NCBI GenBank assembly: GCA_021799555.1
Contig: JAJZAG010000163.1
Span: forward strand, 1 to 8,362
Direction of reading: 5' to 3'
Length of the DNA: 8,362 nucleotides
Source of the DNA: Deltaproteobacteria bacterium
GTDB lineage: Bacteria > Desulfobacterota > Binatia > Binatales > Binataceae
Below the pieces are notes generated by a model. The model was not told where the DNA came from. It was given only the letters and a program-made list of their open reading frames with translations, and searched no databases. The position numbers were made by a program, and so were the translations under genes. Shown in pieces: positions 1 to 6,159 of this stretch. Positions within the stretch are counted from its first letter, which is position 1; each line of letters opens with the position of its first letter.

Positions 1-876
1 GGATGCGGCAGGATCGTCGAGTACAAAGACTCGATCCGTGACATGATGCCGCTCGAAGAATCTTTGGGCGCGGCCGAGGAATGTGGCGCGCCGCTCGTCT
101 CGATCTGCGGCGGCGAGCCGCTCATGTACAAGCATATCGTGCCGCTCACCAAAGGCCTCATCGAAGATCAGGGCCGCCACGTCATGATCTGCACCAACGC
201 GATCTTGCTCGAACGTTTCGTCAAGCAGGTCCCGCCCTCGACTTATCTAAGTTTTAATCTGCATCTGGACGGGATGCGCGCGACCAACGATAAAGTCGTC
301 GATCGGGTCGGCCACTTCGACACCGTCATCAAGATGGTCAAGATGCTCAAGGATAAGGGCTATCGGGTCCAGACCAACACGACGGTGTTCCGCGAGACTT
401 CGGCCGAAGAGCTTGAAGAGATGGTCAAATATCTGGGCAGCCTCGGCGTGGACGGGATGCTGCTGAGCCCCGGCTATCACTACCAGGTGTTGACCAACGA
501 CGATCTTTACCTGCAGGGCGATGAAAGCGTAGCCAAGTTTCGCCGCGTGCGCGATCTTTCGCACGATTACAACATCATCAATACGCCGATCTACCTGGAT
601 TTCCTTGTCGGCGAGCACGATCTGACGTGCAGTCCCTGGACCACGGTCACGCGCAATCCGCGCGGATGGAAGGGGCCTTGCTACCTGATTACCAACGGCC
701 ATTACAAGACCTTCGCCGAGATGCACGAAAAGACCGACTGGGAATTTTATCGGACTCGGCAGGATGTCCGATGCCGCGACTGCAAGATGCATTCGGGCTT
801 TGAAGGCACTGTTGCCCTCGAATTCGGCAAGAATCTCAAGGATTCGTGGCGGATGGTCCGTCATTACGTGGCCTGA
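1..876 (+). CDS. hpnH: HpnH, radical SAM adenosylhopane synthase (5'-truncated by window edge)
   Basis: The enzyme couples a 5'-deoxyadenosyl radical from SAM to hopene, giving adenosylhopane, the first step of C35 side-chain synthesis. The reading frame is open from base 1, so the true start lies upstream. The first two codons read Gly-Cys, followed by GRI; by alignment from memory with Zymomonas HpnH this Cys is the third cysteine of the CX3CX2C cluster motif, and the other two are off-window. GGEPL (about 106-120) is the SAM amino-group contact. The Cys codon at 190-192, in ICTNA, lies 62 residues after the cluster Cys and corresponds to the radical-quenching Cys106 of Zymomonas HpnH. LSPGYHY, LDFLVG, GPCYLI and TDWEFY are family blocks. 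The C-terminal block reads CRDCKMHSGFE, with Ser where Zymomonas HpnH has a third Cys. Stop TGA is at 874-876. Family assignment is firm. Confidence 0.95.
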   Translation, partial: GCGRIVEYKDSIRDMMPLEESLGAAEECGAPLVSICGGEPLMYKHIVPLTKGLIEDQGRHVMICTNAILLERFVKQVPPSTYLSFNLHLDGMRATNDKVVDRVGHFDTVIKMVKMLKDKGYRVQTNTTVFRETSAEELEEMVKYLGSLGVDGMLLSPGYHYQVLTNDDLYLQGDESVAKFRRVRDLSHDYNIINTPIYLDFLVGEHDLTCSPWTTVTRNPRGWKGPCYLITNGHYKTFAEMHEKTDWEFYRTRQDVRCRDCKMHSGFEGTVALEFGKNLKDSWRMVRHYVA

Positions 877-889
877 GGCCGGGACTGAT

Positions 890-904
890 GCGGCGTCGCG
901 CCGC
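890..904 (+). other. GC hairpin between hpnH and ispA
   Basis: GCGGCG (890-895), loop TCG, then CGCCGC (899-904) form a perfect 6-bp stem. It lies 13 nt after the hpnH stop and 8 nt before the ATG at 913. No T-run follows (the next bases are GGGTTGGG), so it is not a canonical intrinsic terminator. It could stabilise or process the mRNA, or mask initiation at 913. GC-rich DNA makes short stems by chance, so a role is unproven. Confidence 0.35.
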
Positions 905-912
905 GGGTTGGG

Positions 913-1842
913 ATGGGTGTGAAATGCGCCGGGGCCGATTCTGGTATCGCTGTGTTTGATCTTAATCGCTATCTGAAAGAGCGCGCGGAATTTGTGCAGG
1001 CTGCCCTCGACCGAGTCGTCATCGCCGGTGCCGGCGCCGACGGCCGCTTATTCGAGGCGATGCGCTATAGCCTCTTGGGCGGCGGTAAGCGGCTGCGCCC
1101 GATCCTTGCCCTCGCCGCATGCGAAGCCGTTGGCGGCCCGCGTCAAGCCGCGCTCGGTTTGGCCTGCGCGGTCGAGATGATTCACACCTATTCGCTGATT
1201 CATGACGATTTGCCGTGCATGGACAATGACGATCTGCGCCACGGACGCCCGGCCAATCACAAGGTCTATGGCGACGCGATGGCGACCCTTGCCGGCGACG
1301 CGCTGTTGACCGACGCGTTCCGCGTTCTCGCCCGTTCGGCGCTTGACGGCGTACCCATCGAGCGTGTGCTGGCGACGATCGCCGAGCTCAGCGAAGCCGC
1401 CGGCTCGGCTGGAATGGTTGGCGGTCAGGTGATCGATATTCTTTCCGAGCGCAAACGCCTTTCACTTGAGGAGCTGAAACTGCTGCACAGCAAGAAAACC
1501 GGCGCGATGTTTCGCGTCTCGGTCGTGGGTGGCGGGCGCCTCGGCGGCGCTACCGATGTACAACTCGAGCGTCTCGACCAATATGCGCGCGCTTTGGGAC
1601 TCGCCTTCCAGGTCGTCGATGACCTCCTTGACGTGGAAGCAACCACCGAACAGATGGGCAAGCGCACCGGCAAGGATGATGCGGCAGGGAAAAACACTTT
1701 TCCGGCGCTGATGGGCCTCGATCGCTCGCACGCCTATGCGCGCGAGCTTGCGATCGCCGCTCAAGCTGCGATCGCCGATTTTGGCGCCGCGGCCGAGCCG
1801 CTGCGCCAGATCGCAAACTTCGTCGTGGAGCGTGGGCGATGA
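913..1842 (+). CDS. ispA: Farnesyl diphosphate synthase (bacterial type, IspA family)
   Basis: This cytosolic trans-prenyltransferase condenses IPP with DMAPP and then GPP to make FPP, the substrate of HpnD. In the 309-residue reading it shows GGGKRLRP (57-64), a first Asp-rich motif DDLPCMD (98-104, with the two-residue insertion of bacterial FPP synthases), GMVGGQ (167-172), HSKKT (192-196) and a second Asp-rich motif FQVVDDLLD (232-240). Tyr93, five residues before the first motif, is the bulky residue expected to stop the chain at C15; GGPP synthases with this motif often have a smaller residue. Length fits the family (about 300). The start is uncertain: ATG at 913 has no clear Shine-Dalgarno. 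An in-frame GTG at 952 gives an N-terminus (FDLNRYLKER) that looks like typical IspA starts. The 3' end overlaps the dehydrogenase start by 4 nt (ATGA). FPP is favoured over GGPP by Tyr93 and context. Confidence 0.93.
   Translation: MGVKCAGADSGIAVFDLNRYLKERAEFVQAALDRVVIAGAGADGRLFEAMRYSLLGGGKRLRPILALAACEAVGGPRQAALGLACAVEMIHTYSLIHDDLPCMDNDDLRHGRPANHKVYGDAMATLAGDALLTDAFRVLARSALDGVPIERVLATIAELSEAAGSAGMVGGQVIDILSERKRLSLEELKLLHSKKTGAMFRVSVVGGGRLGGATDVQLERLDQYARALGLAFQVVDDLLDVEATTEQMGKRTGKDDAAGKNTFPALMGLDRSHAYARELAIAAQAAIADFGAAAEPLRQIANFVVERGR
1827..1830 (+). promoter_or_regulatory. Shine-Dalgarno of the dehydrogenase gene
   Basis: GGAG lies inside the 3' end of ispA, 8 nt before the ATG at 1839. 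It supports that start over the downstream in-frame ATGs at 1869 and 1887. Together with the ATGA stop/start overlap it suggests translational coupling to ispA. Confidence 0.6.
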
Positions 1843-2900
1843 GCGCCGCCGCGCTACCGCTTGGGCGGATGCGTCCGCGGCGGGCGATGCTGCTGGCGCC
1901 GGGCCAGATCGAGCTGCGAGATTTTGCGCCCCCGCGTCCGCAACCCGGCGAGCTGCTGGTACAGGTCCGCTGTGCGCTCAGTTGCGGCACCGATTTGAAG
2001 ACCTGGCGCCGCGGCCATCCGCTATGGAAATTTCCGATGGCGTTCGGCCACGAATTCGCCGGGGTGGTCGTCGAAACCGGCGCGGGCGTCGAAGCGTTTA
2101 GAGCCGGCGATGAGGTCATGATTGCGCCGACCGCGCCGTGCGGCGAGTGCTTCTATTGTCGGCGCGGTCAGGAGAACCTCTGCGATAGCGCCGCGCCGCA
2201 ATTGCTCCACGGCGCATATGCCGACCTGATCCTCGTGCCCGCCCGGATCGTCGCGCGCAACACTTTCCTGAAGCCTGCCGAGCTGCCGTTCGAGGACGCC
2301 GCTCTGCTCGAACCGATTGCCTGTGTGCTGCACGCCCACGCCGCCGCATCGCCCGAGCGATCCGAGACCGCGATGATTATCGGTGCGGGCGCCTTCGGGA
2401 TGCTGCACATGATCGCGCTGCGTGCCGCGGGCGTGCGCGAAATTGCGGTCGCAGGCCGCGGCGCCGCGCGCCTCAAATGGGCCGCCGAGCTTGGCGCCGA
2501 CCATGTGATCGACGTCGAGCGTCAGGATGCCGCCGCGGCGGCGGCGCGCCTCAACCACGGCTTCGGACCCGATCTTGTAATCGAATGCACCGGACAGGTC
2601 TCCGGATGGGCTGACGCTTTCGCGCGCGTGCGCCGCGGCGGACGCGTGGTATTTTTCGGCGGATGCGCTCCCGCGACCGCGCTCAGCGTGGACACTCGCA
2701 GAATGCATTACGACAACCTGACCTTGCTTGCGCCATTTCATTACCGCCCGCGCGACGTGCGCGACGCTTATCAGATGCTCGCGCGGCGCGCGGCTAACTT
2801 CGCCGCCGTCATCAACGCGCGGCGCAGCCTGGCCGACTTGAGCGAGGTGTTTACGATGCTCGAGCGGGGTGACGCGCTCAAATGCGCCGTGATTCCCTGA
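1839..2900 (+). CDS. Zinc-dependent medium-chain alcohol/polyol dehydrogenase, substrate unknown
   Basis: This is a 353-residue member of the zinc MDR superfamily, closest in style to sorbitol/threonine dehydrogenase-like enzymes. Probable catalytic zinc ligands are Cys49 (in SCGTD), His71 and Glu72 (in GHEF), with Glu158 in LLEP. Structural zinc Cys101, Cys104, Cys107 and Cys115 are all present. A Rossmann fold starts at GAGAFG (183-188). The end of the second beta strand reads AGRG (205-208), with Gly206-Arg207 where NAD-specific relatives carry an acidic residue, which hints at NADP(H). No signal peptide or membrane segment is evident, so it should be cytosolic. The start at 1839 overlaps the ispA stop by 4 nt and has a good Shine-Dalgarno. 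All catalytic residues are intact, so it should be active. It is not one of the standard named hpn genes. Its setting suggests oxidoreduction of a hopanoid side chain or an isoprenoid alcohol/aldehyde; the substrate cannot be read from sequence. Confidence 0.88.
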   Translation: MSAAALPLGRMRPRRAMLLAPGQIELRDFAPPRPQPGELLVQVRCALSCGTDLKTWRRGHPLWKFPMAFGHEFAGVVVETGAGVEAFRAGDEVMIAPTAPCGECFYCRRGQENLCDSAAPQLLHGAYADLILVPARIVARNTFLKPAELPFEDAALLEPIACVLHAHAAASPERSETAMIIGAGAFGMLHMIALRAAGVREIAVAGRGAARLKWAAELGADHVIDVERQDAAAAAARLNHGFGPDLVIECTGQVSGWADAFARVRRGGRVVFFGGCAPATALSVDTRRMHYDNLTLLAPFHYRPRDVRDAYQMLARRAANFAAVINARRSLADLSEVFTMLERGDALKCAVIP

Positions 2901-2984
2901 ACCCGGCGGATAACCGGTTTGGCGCCGGCTGCCGGTCCCGAGGTCTCACTACCACTGGAGAAACCGTCGAATCATAAATTAACC
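2901..2984 (+). promoter_or_regulatory. Intergenic region before shc, possible internal promoter
   Basis: This 84-nt stretch is the longest gap in the window. It ends in an AT-rich patch (2971-2982) unlike its GC-rich surroundings. CATAAA (2973-2978) or TAAATT (2975-2980) could act as a -10 element, but I find no convincing -35 box 16-18 nt upstream. A GGCGGA (2905-2910) sits 8 nt before an in-frame TTG at 2919, and a GGAG (2957-2960) is too far from the ATG at 2985. If the TTG is the real start, most of this region is coding. Confidence 0.25.
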
Positions 2985-4949
2985 ATGAGCCAGATTGCCG
3001 AAATTGTTAACGATGCAGCGCCGCTCGCGGCCGCACCGCACGACGAGTTTGCTGCCAAGATCGATCACACGATCGAGCGCGCCCAACAGTCGCTGATCGC
3101 GCTCCAGCATCCCGAGGGCTACTGGCATGGCGCCCTCGAGGCGAACGCCGAGATGAACGCCGAGTTCATCATCTTCAACCACTTCATGGGCGCGGTCGAT
3201 CTGGAACTGGAAGCCCGCCTCAAGAAGCATCTGCTTGACACGCAGAACGCCGACGGAAGCTTCGCTCTGTACCCCGGCGGCGAAGGCTATCTTTCGAGCA
3301 CGATCGAGGCCTACTTCGCGCTCAAGCTCGCCGGGATGCGCGCGGGCGACGAACCGATTTTGCAATCGCGGCGCTGGATTCTTTCCAAGGGCGGAATCGA
3401 AAAGTGCGGAACTCTGGCGCGCTTTTACCTGGCCGCGATGGGACAGGTGCCGTGGGAAGCGACTGCGGCGATGCCGGTCGAGTTGACGCTGTTGCCGAAT
3501 TGGTTTCCGTTCAACATGTACGAGTTGTCCTCGTGGGCCCGCGGAACCGTCTTCGGCCTGATGGTGATGCAGGCGATGCGGCCGGTAGTTCAGGTGAGCT
3601 TCCAGGCGGGTGTCCTCGAACTCTACATCCAGCCTCCTCATTTCACCCGCTTCAAGCAGCCGGCTGCCGCTCGCTTCCTGTCGCTGCGCAACGCCTTCAA
3701 TTTCGTTGACAAAGGATTGCGCGCCTATAATCGCCACGCCCCGGGCGGTCTGCGCGCGCGCGCGCTGCGCAACGCCGAAAGCTGGCTCCTTGAACATCAG
3801 GAGGCCAACGGCTCGTGGGGCGGAATCGAGCCGTGCTACCTGCTCTCGGCGATGGCGCTGAAGTCGCTCGGCTACAAAAACGATCATCCCGTCCTGCGCA
3901 AGGCGCTCGAGGCGAGCCGCGAATTAATCTGGGAGCTCGGCGACGGCGGCGCGCTGTATATGCCGTGCGTTTCTCCCAACTGGGATTCCGCGCTGGCGGC
4001 GAAGGCCTTGCTCGACTCGGGGCTGCCAAAAGACCATCCGGCGCTGCGCAAGTGCGCCGATTGGTTCATTGACCATCAAATCTTCAAGCGCGGCGACTGG
4101 TCGGTAAAGCGGCCGGATCTTGAACCCGGCGGATGGGCGTTCGAGTTCTTCAACGATTGCTATCCCGATGTCGATGACTCGGCGGTGATTCTCGCGGTGC
4201 TTGCGGAGGCCGGCGCGAGCGACGCCGCCAGACACGACCGGGCGGTTCGCGCGGGCGCAAACTGGGTGATGGGGATGCAATCGAAGGACGGCGGATTCGC
4301 CGCCTTCGACGTTGATAACGATTCGCACTGGCTCAACTCGCTTCCGCTCGCCGATGTCGAAGCGGTCACCGATCCTTCCTGCGCGGATTTGACCGGGCGC
4401 GTGCTCGAAATGATGGGCGCGGTCGGCTACAAACCCGACCATCCGGTGGCGCGGCGTGCGATCGAATGGCTCAAGAAGAATCAATCGCGCGACGGCGCAT
4501 GGTGGGGCAGGTGGGGCGTCGCCTATATCTATGGCACCTTTTCGGCGCTCTCAGGCTTGCGCGCGATCGGATACGACATGAATCAGGCGTGGATCCGCCG
4601 CGCGGTCGATTGGTTGAAATCCAAACAGAACTCGGACGGCGGATGGGGCGAAAGTCCGCTCGCTGACAAGGATCGCGCGTGGCGCGGACGCGGTCCGAGC
4701 TGCGCATCGCAGACCGCGTGGGCGATGATTGGAATTATCGCGGGCGAGGACGGCGTATCGGAATCCGTGATGCGCGGCGCTCAATGGCTCGCGGAACAGC
4801 AAAATAACGAGGGCGGTTGGGACGAGATCGAAGCCACCGGCAACGGCTTCCCGAACCACTTCTATCTTCGATATTACCTTTATTCCCACTACTTTCCTTT
4901 GCTGGCGCTCGGGCGGCTCAGGTCCCGCCTGGCAGGAAAAAAGTGCTAA
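2985..4949 (+). CDS. shc: Squalene-hopene cyclase
   Basis: This enzyme (HpnF in hpn naming) cyclises squalene to hopene and diplopterol. It is normally a monotopic protein on the cytoplasmic membrane face. From the ATG at 2985 it has 654 residues, usual for the family. The protonating DXDD motif is D395-V-D-D398. Seven QW-type repeats (QxxxGxW/F) start near residues 41, 87, 272, 432, 500, 548 and 606. Alignment from memory to the Alicyclobacillus enzyme gives conserved pocket residues Glu60 (E45), Trp333 (W312), Phe386 (F365), Phe622 (F601), Phe626 (F605), Tyr630 (Y609) and Tyr633 (Y612). Phe441 replaces Y420, as in many other bacterial cyclases, and Asn332 replaces the usual Val before Trp333. 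A TTG at 2919, preceded by GGCGGA, would add 22 residues; I prefer the ATG because family similarity starts only around residue 25. The gene is followed after 25 nt by dxr. Confidence 0.97.
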   Translation: MSQIAEIVNDAAPLAAAPHDEFAAKIDHTIERAQQSLIALQHPEGYWHGALEANAEMNAEFIIFNHFMGAVDLELEARLKKHLLDTQNADGSFALYPGGEGYLSSTIEAYFALKLAGMRAGDEPILQSRRWILSKGGIEKCGTLARFYLAAMGQVPWEATAAMPVELTLLPNWFPFNMYELSSWARGTVFGLMVMQAMRPVVQVSFQAGVLELYIQPPHFTRFKQPAAARFLSLRNAFNFVDKGLRAYNRHAPGGLRARALRNAESWLLEHQEANGSWGGIEPCYLLSAMALKSLGYKNDHPVLRKALEASRELIWELGDGGALYMPCVSPNWDSALAAKALLDSGLPKDHPALRKCADWFIDHQIFKRGDWSVKRPDLEPGGWAFEFFNDCYPDVDDSAVILAVLAEAGASDAARHDRAVRAGANWVMGMQSKDGGFAAFDVDNDSHWLNSLPLADVEAVTDPSCADLTGRVLEMMGAVGYKPDHPVARRAIEWLKKNQSRDGAWWGRWGVAYIYGTFSALSGLRAIGYDMNQAWIRRAVDWLKSKQNSDGGWGESPLADKDRAWRGRGPSCASQTAWAMIGIIAGEDGVSESVMRGAQWLAEQQNNEGGWDEIEATGNGFPNHFYLRYYLYSHYFPLLALGRLRSRLAGKKC

Positions 4950-4974
4950 ACGAACCCATCGGATTTCGGCCACG

Positions 4975-6141
4975 ATGAAGGTGATTTCAATCCTCGGCTC
5001 GACCGGCTCGGTTGGCGTGACCACGCTCGACGTGGTCGGCCGCTACCCGGATCGCTTCCGCGTGGCCGCGATGGCGGCGGGACGCAATCTCGACCTGCTC
5101 GCCGCGCAGATCGACCGCTTTCATCCGGAAGTCGTGTCGGTCGCAACTCCCGACCTGGCGAGCGATTTGCGCACGCGCCTGGGTGGCGCGAAGGTTGAGA
5201 TCATGCACGGACTCGAAGGCGCGGTCGCCGTCGCGACGCATCGCGACGCCCGCCTCGTCATGTCTGCGCTGGTCGGCGCGATGGGCCTGCGTCCGACGCT
5301 GGCCGCGATTAAGGCCGGCAAAGACATCGCATTCGCCAACAAGGAAGTGCTCGTGATCGCCGGCGAACTCGTGACGCGCGCGGTGCGCGAGGCGGGCGTG
5401 CGCCTGCTGCCGGTCGATAGCGAGCACAACGCAATTTTCCAATGCCTCGAAGGGCGCGGACGCGAGTCGCTCAAGCGAATCATCCTGACCGCCTCCGGCG
5501 GACCCTTCCGCGAGCTTTCCGCCGATCGCTTTGCCGCGATCACCGTCGAACAGGCGCTCAACCATCCGACTTGGCGGATGGGCAGCAAGATCACGATCGA
5601 TTCGGCGACCCTGATGAACAAGGGGCTCGAAGTGATCGAGGCGCGCTGGCTGTTCGAGGTATCGCGCGACCGGATCTCGGTCGTGATCCATCCGCAGAGC
5701 GTGATTCATTCGATGGTTGAGATGATCGATGGCTCGGTGATCGCCGAGATGGCGGTGCCTGATATGGCGATTCCGGTCGCATACGCGCTGGCCTATCCTG
5801 AGCGCCTCGCGCTGCCGCATCTGAAGACCTTGTCGCTCGTCGAGTGCTCGCAGTTAACTTTCGAGGAACCGGACTTGGGGCGTTTTCCGTGCCTGCGCCT
5901 CGCGTTCGAAGCGCTCGCGGCGGGCGCGACGATGCCGGCGTGCCTCAACGCGGCCAATGAGGAGCTGGTGGCGGGGTTTCTGGCGGGGAGGACGCGCTTT
6001 GTCGATATCCCGCGCCATCTCGAATCGATCCTGCGGCGCCATCCCAACCATCTGGCGCGCACGCTCGAGGACTTGCTCGAAACCGATTCGTGGGCGCGCG
6101 CTCAGGCGCGCGAGTTGATAGGTCATCGCAGTGCGGCCTGA
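4975..6141 (+). CDS. dxr: 1-deoxy-D-xylulose 5-phosphate reductoisomerase (IspC/Dxr)
   Basis: This cytosolic enzyme rearranges and reduces DXP to 2-C-methylerythritol 4-phosphate with NADPH, the committed step of the MEP isoprenoid pathway. The 388 residues are full length (E. coli 398). The NADPH loop is GSTGSVG (8-14). Metal ligands are Asp148 and Glu150 in DSEHN and Glu219 in NKGLE, matching E. coli D150, E152 and E231. SGG (174-176), the flexible-loop HPTWRMG (197-203, with Trp200), and Asn215-Lys216 are substrate-site residues; IHPQSVIHSM follows. The start ATG is 25 nt after the shc stop, with only a weak ribosome-binding site (CGGATT region), so translation may depend on upstream ribosomes. 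In most Gram-negative bacteria this gene sits between cdsA and rseP; here it is between shc and hpnC, which ties precursor supply to hopanoid output. A second copy elsewhere in the genome cannot be excluded. Confidence 0.97.
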   Translation: MKVISILGSTGSVGVTTLDVVGRYPDRFRVAAMAAGRNLDLLAAQIDRFHPEVVSVATPDLASDLRTRLGGAKVEIMHGLEGAVAVATHRDARLVMSALVGAMGLRPTLAAIKAGKDIAFANKEVLVIAGELVTRAVREAGVRLLPVDSEHNAIFQCLEGRGRESLKRIILTASGGPFRELSADRFAAITVEQALNHPTWRMGSKITIDSATLMNKGLEVIEARWLFEVSRDRISVVIHPQSVIHSMVEMIDGSVIAEMAVPDMAIPVAYALAYPERLALPHLKTLSLVECSQLTFEEPDLGRFPCLRLAFEALAAGATMPACLNAANEELVAGFLAGRTRFVDIPRHLESILRRHPNHLARTLEDLLETDSWARAQARELIGHRSAA

Positions 6142-6150
6142 TCCGTACGC

Positions 6151-6155
6151 GGAGG
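6151..6155 (+). promoter_or_regulatory. Shine-Dalgarno of hpnC
   Basis: GGAGG ends 4 nt before the ATG at 6160 and only 1 nt before an overlapping in-frame TTG at 6157. The spacing rules out the TTG and sets the ATG as the start. It is the strongest Shine-Dalgarno sequence I see in the window. Confidence 0.7.
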
Positions 6156-6159
6156 TTTG

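Noticed and set aside
1749..1776. Two nearby GCGATCGC octamers resembling the cyanobacterial HIP1 element
   Set aside because: Both encode Ala-Ile-Ala in ispA and reflect frequent GCG ATC GCC codons; they are not abundant through the window as HIP1 would be.
1550..2119. Minus-strand open frame of 189 codons across the ispA/dehydrogenase overlap
   Set aside because: Very Arg/Ser/Pro-rich translation typical of GC-rich shadow frames; both plus-strand genes are well supported.
2911..2936. Possible terminator from ACCGG...CCGGT repeats after the dehydrogenase gene
   Set aside because: The stem is short with a large loop and no T-run follows, and the operon continues on the same strand.
2979..3887. 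Minus-strand open frame of 302 codons opposite shc
   Set aside because: The plus strand carries a clear cyclase with QW repeats through this stretch; the antisense product has no family resemblance.
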